A stretch of 64,000 nucleotides of DNA. It comes from Neomesorhizobium albiziae (GTDB taxonomy: Bacteria; Pseudomonadota; Alphaproteobacteria; Rhizobiales; Rhizobiaceae). Shown here in pieces: positions 16,285 through 27,978 of this stretch. Each line of letters starts with the position of its first letter. Positions within the stretch are counted from its first letter, which is position 1. The translations under genes and the position numbers were made by a program. Location: assembly GCF_900114255.1 (NCBI RefSeq), contig NZ_FOSL01000010.1, positions 62,001 to 126,000 of the forward strand, in the 5' to 3' direction. Below the pieces are notes generated by a model that worked only from the letters and a program-made list of their open reading frames with translations, made no database searches and had not been told where the DNA came from.

Positions 16285-19002
16285 TTACCGCCCTGCCAGC
16301 CCCTTTAGCCGGTAGAGCGCATCGAGCGCATCGCGCGGCGTCATCTCGTCGGGATTGAGCGCCGCCAGCGCATCGCCCAGCGCATCGGATTTCGCCGGCT
16401 TCGGCGCTTCCTTCTTAGCGGCGACGCTGAACAGCGGCAGGTCATCGACCAGGCGGTCGACCTTGCCGGACTGCTCGCCCTCTTCGAGCTGGTGCAGCAC
16501 GTCCCTGGCGCGGTTCACCACGGCTTCGGGCAGGCCGGCAAGCCGCGCCACCTGCACGCCATAGCTGCGGTCGGCCGCGCCCTTGCCCACCTCGTGCAGG
16601 AATACCACGTCGCCTTCCCACTCCTTCACCCGCATGGTGACGTTGGAAAGCCGCGACAGCTTGGCCGAGAGCGATGTCATTTCGTGGAAATGCGTGGCGA
16701 AGATCGCCCGGCAGCGGTTCTTCTCGTGCAGGTATTCGACCGCCGCCCAGGCGATCGACAGGCCGTCGAAGGTGGCGGTGCCGCGGCCGATCTCGTCGAG
16801 GATGACCAGCGCCTTCTCGCCCGCCTGGTTGAGGATGGCCGCCGTCTCCACCATCTCGACCATGAAGGTCGAGCGGCCACGCGCCAGGTCGTCGGAAGCG
16901 CCGACGCGGGAGAAAAGCCTGTCCACGACGCCAATGTGGGCGCTGGCGGCAGGGACAAACGAGCCCATCTGCGCCAGGATGGCGATCAGCGCGTTCTGGC
17001 GCAGGAAGGTCGACTTGCCGCCCATATTGGGGCCGGTGAGCAGCCAGATGGCGCCATGCCTGCCGTTCTCGCCGGGCGACAGGTCGCTGTCATTGGCCAC
17101 GAACGGGCTCTCGGCGGCGCGGCGCAGCGCCTGCTCGACAACCGGATGCCTCCCGCCCTCGATCCGGAACGCCAGGCTGCCGTCGACCAGCGGCCGGTTG
17201 TAGTCTTCCGATGCGGCGAGCACCGCAAGGGCGGCCGACACGTCGAGCACTGCAAGGGCTGCCGCACCGGCGCGGATCGCGTCGGCATGGCTCACCGCCT
17301 CCGCCACCAACCTGTCGAAAACGCCGAGTTCAATTGCCAGCGCCCGGTCGGCGGCGTTGGCGATTTTTGTCTCCAGCCCGGCAAGCTCGGTGGTGGTGAA
17401 GCGCATGGCGTTGGCCATGGTCTGGCGGTGGATGAAGCGCGCCTTCGCCCCGTCCGAGCCCATCATGATGTCCTGATGGTTGGCCGTCACCTCGATGTAG
17501 TAACCCAGCACATTGTTATGCCTGATCTTCAGCGACCGAATGCCTGTCTCGTGGATCAGGCTGCGTTCCAGTCCGGCGATGACTTTTCGCGATTCGTCGC
17601 GCAGTGCCCGCATTTCGTCGAGCTCGCCGTCGTAGAGCGAGCGCACGAAGCCGCCGTCGCGCTTCAACAGCGGCAGTTCGTCGCCCAGCGCGCTGCTGAT
17701 ATGGCTGGCGAAATTGGCAGGCAGCGCTGCGATCGCGGCAAAGGCCGCCTGCAGCTCGGCCGGCAGCATCGCGCCGGCGAAAAGTTGGCCGATTTCGGCC
17801 GCCGCCTCGAAGCCGGCCCTCAAGCCGCCGAGGTCGCGCGGGCCGCCGCGGTTGAGCGCCAGCCTCGACAGCGCGCGCGGCATGTCGGCAACCCCCTTCA
17901 GCGCGGCGCGCAGGCCTTCGCAGAGCCTCGGTTCGGCCAGGAAGAACGACACCGAATCCAGCCTGGCCGAGATCGCCTGCGGCTCCGTCAGCGGCGCCAT
18001 CAGCCGGTCGGCGAGCAGCCGTGCGCCGGCTCCCGTCACCGTGCGGTCGATCGCCTTGAACAGCGAGCCGTCGCGGCTGCCCGACATGGTGCGCAACAGT
18101 TCGAGGTTGGCGCGTGTCGCCGGGTCGATGAACAGCGACGAGCCCGCCTGCTCGCGCTCCGGCCGGTCGAGCGGCGGCCGCTCGGCCTTCTGCGTCTTCT
18201 CAACATAGGCGATCGCGCCGGAGATCGCCGAGAGCTCGGCGCGCGAGAACGTGCCGAAACTGTCGGGCGTCGCCACGTCGTAGAAGCGGGCGATCCGCAT
18301 CGTCGCCGAGGCCGAATCGAACAGGCTGGCCGGCTGCGGGCAGGCCGCGCGGCCAAGCATGTCGAACACCGGCTTCAACTCGGCATCGTGGAACACCGGC
18401 TCGGCGACGATCAGTTCCTTGGGGTCGACGCGGAAGATGTCGGCCGCCAGCCGCTCCGCCGTGGTTTCCGAAACGCGGAAGGCGCCGGTGGAAATGTCGA
18501 TCCAGGCCAGCGCATAGGCGTTTTCGGCGCCGCCTTTCACGCGCCCCAGCGCCATCAGGAAATTCGATTCCGATGGGGCCAGCAGTTTTTCCTCGGTGAT
18601 GGTGCCGGGCGTCACCAGGCGGATGACGTCGCGCTTCACCACCGATTTGGAGCCGCGCTTCTTTGCCTCCGCCGGGTCCTCGATCTGCTCGCACACGGCG
18701 ACGCGGTGGCCGAGCCCGATCAGCTTCTGCAGATAGTCGTCGGCGGCATGCACCGGCACGCCGCACATCGGGATGTCCTGGCCGTCGTGCTTGCCGCGTC
18801 TGGTCAGCGTGATGCCGAGCGCCCGGCTTGCCACTTCGGCGTCGCCGAAGAACATCTCGTAGAAATCGCCCATGCGGTAGAACAGCAGCGAATCCGGGTT
18901 CGCCGCCTTGATCTCGATGAACTGCTCCATCATCGGCGTCGCGCCGGCGGCCGGCAGTGTGGTCGGCGTGCCTTCCATGCGTCTTGGCGTTTCGTCGTTC
19001 AC
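16285..19002 (-). CDS. mutS: DNA mismatch repair protein MutS
   Basis: Protein of 905 residues, normal size for alphaproteobacterial MutS. The mismatch-reading Phe-x-Glu motif is in [11 protein letters not shown] near residue 45. The ATPase has Walker [10 protein letters not shown], Walker [17 protein letters not shown] and the conserved ATHFHEM. It recognises base mismatches and small loops and recruits MutL. The start shown is GTG; an ATG eight codons downstream (18978) is also possible. The C-terminal dimerisation tail ([20 protein letters not shown]) is present. Divergent from maeB. Confidence 0.98.
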   Translation of the reverse strand: MNDETPRRMEGTPTTLPAAGATPMMEQFIEIKAANPDSLLFYRMGDFYEMFFGDAEVASRALGITLTRRGKHDGQDIPMCGVPVHAADDYLQKLIGLGHRVAVCEQIEDPAEAKKRGSKSVVKRDVIRLVTPGTITEEKLLAPSESNFLMALGRVKGGAENAYALAWIDISTGAFRVSETTAERLAADIFRVDPKELIVAEPVFHDAELKPVFDMLGRAACPQPASLFDSASATMRIARFYDVATPDSFGTFSRAELSAISGAIAYVEKTQKAERPPLDRPEREQAGSSLFIDPATRANLELLRTMSGSRDGSLFKAIDRTVTGAGARLLADRLMAPLTEPQAISARLDSVSFFLAEPRLCEGLRAALKGVADMPRALSRLALNRGGPRDLGGLRAGFEAAAEIGQLFAGAMLPAELQAAFAAIAALPANFASHISSALGDELPLLKRDGGFVRSLYDGELDEMRALRDESRKVIAGLERSLIHETGIRSLKIRHNNVLGYYIEVTANHQDIMMGSDGAKARFIHRQTMANAMRFTTTELAGLETKIANAADRALAIELGVFDRLVAEAVSHADAIRAGAAALAVLDVSAALAVLAASEDYNRPLVDGSLAFRIEGGRHPVVEQALRRAAESPFVANDSDLSPGENGRHGAIWLLTGPNMGGKSTFLRQNALIAILAQMGSFVPAASAHIGVVDRLFSRVGASDDLARGRSTFMVEMVETAAILNQAGEKALVILDEIGRGTATFDGLSIAWAAVEYLHEKNRCRAIFATHFHEMTSLSAKLSRLSNVTMRVKEWEGDVVFLHEVGKGAADRSYGVQVARLAGLPEAVVNRARDVLHQLEEGEQSGKVDRLVDDLPLFSVAAKKEAPKPAKSDALGDALAALNPDEMTPRDALDALYRLKGLAGR

Positions 19003-19223
19003 GGCTCGTTTCGTTTCTCTATCACGGCGCTCCCCTCGTTATTGCGGGGAGAGGATGCCGGCGGGCAGGTGAGGGACGGCACACACATGTCCGATTGCCG
19101 AAGCCTTCAACCAGTTCCAAAAACACTCTCTTCCTGATTGGCGGTTTACAGCTTCGAAGTGTAGCCTTAATCCCGAATGCTCCACAAAAAGAAGTGCCTA
19201 TCCGGGAGGGAACCGCTCACATC

Positions 19224-21509
<2,286 letters not shown>

Positions 21510-21695
21510 CTCGGCTGTCACCAAACCAAAGTTTGTTGCCCTTCCCTATTTGGGAAAAGCATTAGCTCGGTACTTAAATTACGGTTAATTTGTTATTCTA
21601 CCGTTTTTGACCAAATGCTAAACATATTGTTAATTCCGTAATACGCTCGGCCCAGAACACGCACTACCGTCTCGCCTTGAGAGAAGGGTGCCTGA
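21510..21695. other. AT-rich intergenic segment after maeB
   Basis: No gene is visible. The segment 21540-21650 is strikingly AT-rich for this chromosome (for example TACTTAAATTACGG and AAACATATTGTTAA) and looks like a promoter region whose gene is absent; a dispersed repeat begins directly after it. It may be a relic of a deleted gene. Confidence 0.5.
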
Positions 21696-21914
21696 AAGCA
21701 GTGAAGGCGAATGAGGCGTGCCGGCCGGAGGCACACCCTCCCGTCGTCATCCTCGGGCGGAGCAGGCCGAAGGCCGTCGCGCAGACCCGGGGATCCATGC
21801 CGTGACCTGACGGCAGCGCACTGCGGTCCAGCTGTACTTCTTTTGGCTCTGCCTCTCTTGTCATCAGCCTCGCGGCATGGATCCTCGGATCAAGCCCGAG
21901 GATGACGAAGCAGA
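21696..21914. repeat. Dispersed GATGACG/GGATCCATG-type repeat
   Basis: A palindromic element: GTCATCCTCGGGCGGAGC... and GGATCCATGCCGTGACC on the left, GGCATGGATCCTCGG and AAGCCCGAGGATGACGAAGC on the right. Translated on the minus strand the right arm reads VILGLDPRIHAA, a peptide often annotated as a spurious protein in rhizobial genomes. I treat it as a non-coding repeat. Confidence 0.75.
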
Positions 21915-22017
21915 GGGGTGTGGACAAAATTCCCCACCTGTTTCCCCTCTGCTAAAGATTCTTCCGCGCGATTTCAATCACTTAGCCGAATCGCCAAAAT
22001 ACTTTTGTCCACACCCC
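21915..22017. repeat. 15-base perfect inverted repeat with DnaA-box-like cores
   Basis: GGGGTGTGGACAAAA at 21915-21929 and its exact reverse complement at 22003-22017 enclose 73 AT-richer bases. Each arm holds TTGTCCACA, one base off the DnaA box TTATCCACA. It could be a hairpin, a regulator site or the edge of the preceding repeat. Confidence 0.6.
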
Positions 22018-22034
22018 TTCCGCATAATGCCCTC

Positions 22035-22266
22035 ACTGTTCTCGCGGGGAAGCCTGGTGCGCACGGGGTATCAGGTGAGGACGGCGGCGCCGGATCGGCG
22101 GCACGACGGTTGTGCCGCTGGGGGAATGAACCCGCAGGTCCGGGCCCTGACCGAGGCTAGTTCGCGGGCCTGAAAACCCGCGCTCCCTGCGGTAGGGCAA
22201 GAACGCCGGCGACGCCTGGGAGACCGCGCCGCTAAACAATTGAAATGGCGCGGTCCCAGGCGTCGC
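22035..22266 (+). ncRNA. Candidate structured RNA
   Basis: A CATAAT at 22023-22028 could be a -10 box. Downstream are several perfect stems: GCGGCAC/GTGCCGC (7 bp) near 22105, CGCGGG/CCCGCG with loop CCTGAAAA near 22165, an outer CCGCAG/CTGCGG around it, and a strong hairpin at 22210-22265 with a 19 bp stem and a two-base bulge. No reading frame here has convincing coding character. I could not match it to 6S, tmRNA, RNase P or SRP RNA. The strand is a guess based on the putative promoter. Confidence 0.3.
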
Positions 22267-22424
22267 TTCCCGGCCTTCCAGAGGCGCGGGCCGCCTTGGC
22301 GCGCGCCTGAAATCCCCATCACAATCATCGGAGGGAACCAGATGCCGAAAACCAATACGAGATCGAACCCGGCAAGGCCGGCCAATATCGCCCGCCCGGC
22401 GGTGATCTCCCACCAAATCGCCCC

Positions 22425-22784
22425 TTACCCTTTCGCGTCCCGCCACGCCTTCACCAGCTTCTTCGGCGCGGTGCGCAAAAAAGTCTGCTCCAGCCGGTGG
22501 CTGAGTTCGTCGAGCGGGATTTCGTGGATGCGGGCAAGCAGCGCCGGCCAGCCCTTGTAATGGTCGGTCTCGAAATAGATGTCGGGTGCGGCCGCCATCA
22601 GCATTTCCTTTTCCTCCAGCGGGCACATCAGCACCACCGTGTCGGGGTCCTTCACGCGGGAAAGCATTTTCTTGCCGACCCTCAGGGCCGGCGTGCCGTA
22701 GGAGAGGCTCTCTTGCACCTCCGGCAGCGTGCTTGCCGCCTGTTTCAGCTTTTCGAAAGCCGGCAAAAGATCGTCGTCGGACAT
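22425..22784 (-). CDS. MmcQ/YjbR family protein
   Basis: Protein of 119 residues of the YjbR/MmcQ family (double-wing DNA-binding-like fold of unknown role): VQESLSYGTPALRVGKKMLSRV, then DPDTVVLMCPLEEKEML, DIYFETDHYKGWPALLARI and LLLR-like C-terminal helices ending APKKLVKAW. No signal or membrane segment. It lies between the structured gap and olsB and has no functional context. Confidence 0.88.
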   Translation of the reverse strand: MSDDDLLPAFEKLKQAASTLPEVQESLSYGTPALRVGKKMLSRVKDPDTVVLMCPLEEKEMLMAAAPDIYFETDHYKGWPALLARIHEIPLDELSHRLEQTFLRTAPKKLVKAWRDAKG

Positions 22785-22860
22785 GGCGTGATGACTCCGC
22801 CGCAGTGCAGTCCCTGTTTGCGCGCTCCGGCTTCCCGGAAGGCGTCAGGGCGCGTCGAAA

Positions 22861-22946
22861 ATGGTGCTTTCTTTCGAGCCGAAGCGGAGCGTACTTAAAG
22901 TACGTGAGCATCGGAGCGCAGGAAAAGCGCCATTTGCAGACCGCCA
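22861..22946. repeat. Dispersed repeat family A, copy 2
   Basis: TTTCGAGCCGAAGCGGAGCG, then TACTTAAAGTACGTGAGCAT and GCGCCATTTGCAGACCGCC. A shorter and diverged copy upstream of the YjbR gene and just past the olsB stop. Confidence 0.8.
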
Positions 22947-22960
22947 TCACGCCTTTCGTC

Positions 22961-23848
22961 TCAGGCGGCGAAGCGTTCGGCCTCGGCACCATAATAATTG
23001 AGGTAGCGGGCGCCTATCTCGGCCACCGGCATGACGATGAACACGTCGGTGGTGCCGAAATCGTGGTCGACCACGCAGCCGTCGCCGATGCGCGCGCCGA
23101 CCCTGAGATAGCCCTTGATCAGCGGCGGCAGCGCGGCGATCGCCTGGCGCGTGTTGACCGCCTCGCGCGGCAGCATGTCCATGGCGCGATAGCGGCCGGC
23201 CACCGCCCGCACGTCCCATTGCGGCTCGGTGCGGCAGTAATGCGCGAGATAGGACAGCGCCTCGGCGTGGGCGGCGGGCTCGGTGCCATGGAAGGAGGCG
23301 CAGCCGGTCATCACGCCGATCGCATGGTGGTTGATGTAGGCGTAAAGACCCTGCCAGAGGATCTCGATGGTGCGCTTCGAGCGGTATTCCTTCAAGACGC
23401 AGGAGCGGCCGAGTTCAAGGAAGCGCTGCCCGGGGTGGCGCGCGACCAGCTTTTCCAGCTCGAATTCGTCGTCGGAATAGAAGCCGCCGGCGGCCGCGGC
23501 GCTCTCCTGCCGAAGCAGCCGGTATGTTCCGACGATGCGGCGGTGGTCGGGTCCGGGCAGTGCGTTGTCGACGACCAGCAGATGGTCGCACAGCGCGTCG
23601 AAGCGGTCCCGGTCGCGCTCTTCCAGCGAATGCAGCGCATCGCGCCGCGCGCCAAGCTCTCCGTAGAAGACGCGGAAACGCACTTCCTGGACCGCGGCGA
23701 TCTCGGCGTCGTTGCGAGCGAGCCGGACTTCAAGCGAGCCGATGCGGCCGAGCGTGCCACCTGTCATGACGGCGTCGAACCTGCGGGCCAAGCGTGGCGA
23801 TTTGTTGGCAGCCGGGTAATCGTCACGCTCCTGCAGTACCGTTTGCAC
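22961..23848 (-). CDS. olsB: L-ornithine N-alpha-acyltransferase OlsB
   Basis: Protein of 295 residues of the GNAT-related family that attaches 3-hydroxyacyl groups from acyl-ACP to ornithine, the first step of ornithine lipid synthesis. Typical segments are EVRFRVFYGELGA, HLLVVD...RIVGTYRLLRQ, FELEKL, FLELGRSCV, and ALPPLIKGYLRVGARIGDGCVVDHDFGTTDVF; the last is the hallmark of OlsB/hemolysin-like acyltransferases. Its position beside maeB and mutS matches olsB of Sinorhizobium. Ornithine lipids are phosphorus-free membrane lipids made under phosphate limitation; I saw no obvious Pho box. olsA is not nearby. Confidence 0.92.
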   Translation of the reverse strand: MQTVLQERDDYPAANKSPRLARRFDAVMTGGTLGRIGSLEVRLARNDAEIAAVQEVRFRVFYGELGARRDALHSLEERDRDRFDALCDHLLVVDNALPGPDHRRIVGTYRLLRQESAAAAGGFYSDDEFELEKLVARHPGQRFLELGRSCVLKEYRSKRTIEILWQGLYAYINHHAIGVMTGCASFHGTEPAAHAEALSYLAHYCRTEPQWDVRAVAGRYRAMDMLPREAVNTRQAIAALPPLIKGYLRVGARIGDGCVVDHDFGTTDVFIVMPVAEIGARYLNYYGAEAERFAA

Positions 23849-23952
23849 GGGTGATTCTCCTTACGAGCCATCTGGGCGCGGGGATAGAAGGACTGTGCAA
23901 CAGGAGGATGACAGTAACGTGAAGCGTTCAGCCGGGCAATAGTTTGCCGGTT

Positions 23953-26244
23953 TCAGGCGGCGACTTGGTCCTCGACCGCGCGCACCAAAAGATCGGGGTC
24001 TAGCGGCTTGGTGACGAAGCCGCTGGCGCCGTGGGCCAGCACCGAATGCCGGGTCTTTTCCTGGCTGTCGGCCGAAAGCACCATGATCGGCACCGGCGGC
24101 AGGCTCCTTTCCTCTTCGAAGCGCCGGATCGCCGAAATCGCGTCGAGCCCGTCCAGCACCGGCATGTGCAGGTCCATCAGCACCAGGTCGTAGCGGTGCC
24201 CGGCGGCGGCGGTCAGCGCATCGACGGCCGCGCGGCCGTTGCCCACGACATCCACATGGTGGCCGGCCTTGGTCAGCGTCGCCTGCGCCAGAAGGGCGTT
24301 GATGTCGTTGTCCTCGGCGATCAGGATCGACAGCTCGCGCCGGCGAAAGCTCCTGGAAACCGCTTCCCGGCGGGGCTGCGGCCGGTCGGAGCCGGCAGGT
24401 GCGGCAACGTTGGCCGGCGTCGTCAAAAGCACGCGGATCAGCGTTTCGCCGCGCACCGGCCGCGCCAGGAAAGTCGTGTAGCCGCCCGCCCGGAATTCGC
24501 CGAGCATGCCGCGGTCGGTCGGCGCGATCAGCGTCACCGCCTCGGCGCCGGCAAGCCCCAGGTTGCGCAGACGCCGCAACAAGCGGCCATCGGTCCGTTC
24601 GAGCGCCGCGTCGACCAACAGCGTGTCGCAATGGCCCGCATGAGCTGCGGCAAGTGCGGCGGTGCCGGCGATTTCGGCGTTGCCGCCATGGGCGCGCACG
24701 GTGCGGGCGATCGCCTCGGCCTCGGCCTCGTTCTGCGAAACCACCACGACATGGCGTCCGTCCAGTGCCCCCGCACGCTCGACGGTTGTCGCCACTGCGT
24801 CCGTCGCCGGGATTTCGAGGACGAATTCCGATCCCTTGCCGGGCGCGCTGGACACCGAGATCGTTCCGCCCACCGCATCGGCGATGCGCTTGGAGATCGC
24901 CAGGCCGAGGCCGGCGCCGCCATGCCTGCGTGTCGAGGTGCCGTCGGCCTGCTCGAATTCCTGGAAGATGCGGTCGAGATCGTCCTGTTCCATGCCGGGT
25001 CCGGTGTCGGCTATGGAAAACCGCACCACGGGACCGCTGTCCGTCGTTGCCGCCGTCACCGCGACCAAGACGCCGCCGGCGTCGGTGAATTTCACCGCAT
25101 TGCCGACGAGGTTGATCAGCACCTGTCGCAATCTTCCGGGATCGGCGACGATGGTCGCCGGCACGTCGGGAGCCACATGGCAGCCGAGACCGATATCCTT
25201 GGCGAAGGCCTTCGAGGCCAAAAGTTCGACGACGCTTTCGGCAAGCGCGCGCGGCGAAACCGCCTGCTGCTCGAGGTCGACGCGGCCCGCCTCGATCTTG
25301 GAATAGTCGAGCAGATCCTCGATCAGGGCGAGAAGCGCTGAAGCCGACGTCGAGACCGCGCCGACATAGGTGCACTGTTCGGGCGAGAGCTGCGTGTCGG
25401 CCAAAAGCTTGGCCATGCCCATGATGCCGTTCATCGGCGTGCGGATTTCGTGGCTCACCGTTGCCAGGAAGCGCGATTTGGCCTGACTGGCAAATTCGGC
25501 CCTTTCGCGGGCGCTGATCAGCGCGGTTTCGGCGCGTTTGCGCGCGGTGATGTCGCGCGCGATGGCGCGATGCGACACGGCATCGTTCTGCTTGTCGCGA
25601 ACCGAGAGTTCGATCCACGAAAACCAGCGCAGCCCTTGCGGCGTGCGGATCGCCACGTCCGTGGAACTCAGGCACTCGCCGTCGGAGAAGGCGGCGTCGG
25701 GAACCACGCCGACATCGACGCCGATCTCGGCTAGCGTTTGCCCGAACAGCCGCTGCTGCTCGAAACCGACGAGGTCGGCAAAAACCCGGTTGGCGTAAAC
25801 GATGCGGCCCTCGCGGTCGCGGTGCACCACAAGGTCGCCCAGCGCGTCGATCAGCCCGCGAAAGCGCTCCTCGCTTTCCTGCAATTCCCACACGCGGTCG
25901 GCGAGCTTTTCGAACTCTGCGCGGCCGCGCACCAGATTTTCATCGACAGCGGCAGCGGCTTTTGCCTCGGCGCGAAGCGACCGCGCGATTGCCCCCAGGC
26001 CAGCCAGCCCGATCAGCGCCAGTATCGCGCTGATGAACAACGGCGCGCTGCTCAGATACGAAAGGCCGGCGACAGTGAAGACCGCGCCGACCAGCAGGAT
26101 GTGCGCAACGCGCGGTTTGCCCCGCGCCATCTCGGCAACCAGCGGCGGCGGCGCGATCGCAATGCGCTCCAGCGCATCCGGCATGGCGCCGGGCGCATGA
26201 CCCCCATGCGATTTCTGTCCGTCCAACCGGGATTTCGCCAGCAT
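23953..26244 (-). CDS. Membrane hybrid sensor histidine kinase
   Basis: Protein of 763 residues. Two membrane segments (about 46-63 and 66-88) are followed by a PAS domain (120-240), a HisKA domain with phospho-acceptor His265 in ATVSHEIRTPMNG, and a HATPase domain (N box NLVGNAVKFTD, G boxes DTGPGME and GGAGLGLAI). Residues 495-610 look like a receiver fold without the acidic pocket (VVVSQNEAEA), and 637-760 is a full receiver with phospho-acceptor Asp691 in LVLMDLHMPVLDG and AEDNDINALL. No partner regulator is adjacent. Signal unknown; the same gene lies next to olsB in related rhizobia, from memory. Confidence 0.93.
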   Translation of the reverse strand: MLAKSRLDGQKSHGGHAPGAMPDALERIAIAPPPLVAEMARGKPRVAHILLVGAVFTVAGLSYLSSAPLFISAILALIGLAGLGAIARSLRAEAKAAAAVDENLVRGRAEFEKLADRVWELQESEERFRGLIDALGDLVVHRDREGRIVYANRVFADLVGFEQQRLFGQTLAEIGVDVGVVPDAAFSDGECLSSTDVAIRTPQGLRWFSWIELSVRDKQNDAVSHRAIARDITARKRAETALISARERAEFASQAKSRFLATVSHEIRTPMNGIMGMAKLLADTQLSPEQCTYVGAVSTSASALLALIEDLLDYSKIEAGRVDLEQQAVSPRALAESVVELLASKAFAKDIGLGCHVAPDVPATIVADPGRLRQVLINLVGNAVKFTDAGGVLVAVTAATTDSGPVVRFSIADTGPGMEQDDLDRIFQEFEQADGTSTRRHGGAGLGLAISKRIADAVGGTISVSSAPGKGSEFVLEIPATDAVATTVERAGALDGRHVVVVSQNEAEAEAIARTVRAHGGNAEIAGTAALAAAHAGHCDTLLVDAALERTDGRLLRRLRNLGLAGAEAVTLIAPTDRGMLGEFRAGGYTTFLARPVRGETLIRVLLTTPANVAAPAGSDRPQPRREAVSRSFRRRELSILIAEDNDINALLAQATLTKAGHHVDVVGNGRAAVDALTAAAGHRYDLVLMDLHMPVLDGLDAISAIRRFEEERSLPPVPIMVLSADSQEKTRHSVLAHGASGFVTKPLDPDLLVRAVEDQVAA

Positions 26245-26331
26245 GCGAAAACCCTAATCTGCCAAGCATTAGGGAAGCTTTTGGCGGATCGCTACAATTT
26301 TAGGGGCCAGCCGAATTGCAGCCGGCGCACC

Positions 26332-27324
26332 TTACATCTCCACCACCACCCGGCCCCTGACCTTGCCCTCGACGATATCGCGGGCGGCGTCGATGATGCC
26401 GTCGAAGGGAACCGTCGTCGAAAGTGCAGCGAGTTTCGCATGGTCGAGATCGCTGCCGATCCGCCGCCATGCCTCAAGCCGCAGCGCTCGCGGCGCCATC
26501 ACCGAATCGATGCCGAGCAGCGATACGCCGCGCAGGATGAAGGGCGCAACGCTCGTCGGCAGGTCCATGCCTTGCGCCAGGCCGCAGGCCGCGACGGCTC
26601 CGCCGTAAGACGTCATCGACAGGACATTGGCCAGCGTATGGCTGCCCACCGCGTCGACGCCGCCCGCCCAGCGCTCCTTGGCGAGCGGCTTGGCGGGACC
26701 GGAGAGTTCGTCGCGCGAAATGACCTCGGCGGCGCCCAGTTCCTTGAGGTAGTCGCTCTCGGCCAGCCGGCCGGTCGAGGCGACGACATGGTAGCCGAGC
26801 TTCGACAGGATCGCGACGGCGACCGAGCCGACACCGCCGGCGGCACCCGTCACCACCACCGGGCCGCGGTCCGGCGTGATGCCGTGGCGCTCCAGCGCCA
26901 TCACCGAAAGCATCGCGGTATAACCTGCCGTGCCCACCGCCATGGCGTCGCGGGCGCTCATGCCCTCCGGCAGCGGCACCAGCCATTCGCCCTTGACGCG
27001 GGCCTTGCCGGCGTAGGCGCCGTGATGCGTCTCGCCGACGCCCCAGCCATTCAGCACCACCTTGTCGCCACGCCTCCACTCCTCGTTCTCCGAGGCCGTC
27101 ACGGTGCCGGCGAAGTCGATGCCGGGAATGAGCGGGAAGCGGCGCACCACGGGCGCCTTGCCGGTGATCGCCAGCCCGTCCTTGTAGTTGACCGTCGTCG
27201 CCTCGACGGCAACGGTGACATCGCCGTCCATCAGGTCGGCCTCGGTCAGCTCCGTCACGGCCACCGACTGCTTTTTGTCCTCGTCACGCGAAACCAGGAT
27301 GGCTTTGAAGGCTTCTTCCGGCAT
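26332..27324 (-). CDS. AcuI/YhdH-family quinone oxidoreductase (acrylyl-CoA reductase-like)
   Basis: Protein of 330 residues of the zinc-less medium-chain dehydrogenase family. Seen: KDGLAITGKAPVVRRFPLIPGIDFAGTV, NGWGVGETHHGAYA, NADPH-binding VVTGAAGGVGSVAVAIL and LLGIDSVMAP. The combination VNYKDGLA and GVGETHHGG-like is diagnostic for AcuI/YhdH, which reduces acrylyl-CoA to propionyl-CoA with NADPH. It stands alone, so a role in acrylate or propionate metabolism is by family only. Confidence 0.9.
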   Translation of the reverse strand: MPEEAFKAILVSRDEDKKQSVAVTELTEADLMDGDVTVAVEATTVNYKDGLAITGKAPVVRRFPLIPGIDFAGTVTASENEEWRRGDKVVLNGWGVGETHHGAYAGKARVKGEWLVPLPEGMSARDAMAVGTAGYTAMLSVMALERHGITPDRGPVVVTGAAGGVGSVAVAILSKLGYHVVASTGRLAESDYLKELGAAEVISRDELSGPAKPLAKERWAGGVDAVGSHTLANVLSMTSYGGAVAACGLAQGMDLPTSVAPFILRGVSLLGIDSVMAPRALRLEAWRRIGSDLDHAKLAALSTTVPFDGIIDAARDIVEGKVRGRVVVEM

Positions 27325-27345
27325 TTTCTTCTCCCAGCGCTTAGG

Positions 27346-27482
27346 GGTGTATTTGAGATTCAGGTCCGGCCGCGCCGAAAATTACGGCTTTCGAGAACCA
27401 GAGCGGAGCGTACATTTGGTACGCGAGCACCGGCAAGCGCAGAAAGCCGCCATTTGCAGGTCGGCTGAATATCAACACGCCC
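27346..27482. repeat. Dispersed repeat family A, copy 3
   Basis: TTTCGAGAACCAGAGCGGAG, CGTACATTTGGTACGCGAGC, CCGCCATTTGCAGGTCGGC and a tail GAATATCAACA identical to copy 1. It fills the space between the AcuI-like gene and lspA and includes the flank GTATTTGAGATTCAGGTC. Confidence 0.85.
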
Positions 27483-27486
27483 CGGG

Positions 27487-27978
27487 TCAATCGTTCGATG
27501 GTTTTACCCGGTCGCGGCGCCAGCCGACAAACTCCTCGAGGATCACCAACCCGGCGCCGATGGTGATGAACGTGTCGGCCATGTTGAAGACCGCGAACGA
27601 CCACCCCGGCGTGTGGAACAGGATGTAGTCGATGACGTGCCCGTAGACGGACCGGTCGATCAGATTGCCGACGGCGCCGCCGACGATCAGCACGAAGCCG
27701 ATCCGCGCCAGAACCTGGCGTTCTGTCGTGCGCGACGCGAGATAGAGCACGAACGCGACGACCACCAGCGAAAGCAGGATCAGCCCCTTGTCGCCCATCG
27801 AGGAAAACATCGAGAAAGCGACGCCGGTGTTGTAGGTGCGAAACAGCGCTAGGAACGGCAGCACATCCACCTGCACATGCATCTCCAGCCGGGTCTCGAC
27901 CAGATATTTGATGTACTGGTCGACTGCGACCACCAGCGAAAGCAGTGCCGCCATCCAGCCCCAGGTTCTTGCCTTCAC
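27487..27978 (-). CDS. lspA: Lipoprotein signal peptidase LspA
   Basis: Protein of 163 residues with four membrane helices. The catalytic aspartates are Asp117 in GHVIDYI and Asp135 in FNMADTFI, with the conserved [10 protein letters not shown] and GAVGNLIDR. It cleaves the signal peptide of prolipoproteins at the inner membrane after lipid attachment. Its start overlaps the stop of the upstream methyltransferase gene by four bases (ATGA), so the two are translationally coupled. Confidence 0.97.
   Translation of the reverse strand: MKARTWGWMAALLSLVVAVDQYIKYLVETRLEMHVQVDVLPFLALFRTYNTGVAFSMFSSMGDKGLILLSLVVVAFVLYLASRTTERQVLARIGFVLIVGGAVGNLIDRSVYGHVIDYILFHTPGWSFAVFNMADTFITIGAGLVILEEFVGWRRDRVKPSND

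Noticed and set aside
16492-19137. Very long open frame antisense to mutS
   Set aside because: It is a GC-rich antisense shadow with no family features and an Arg/Gly/Gln-biased composition; mutS on the other strand is complete.
21664-21927. Frame with VILGLDPRIHAA
   Set aside because: This peptide is a known product of a dispersed palindromic repeat and has no support as a gene.
22035-22130. Cobalamin riboswitch
   Set aside because: GGGGAAGCCTGGTG resembles the start of the conserved box, but the following core and 3' B12 box are missing, and no cobalamin gene is downstream.
22035-22270. 6S RNA, tmRNA, RNase P RNA or SRP RNA
   Set aside because: None of the conserved core sequences I know for these RNAs is present, and the stems do not form the single long hairpin of 6S RNA.
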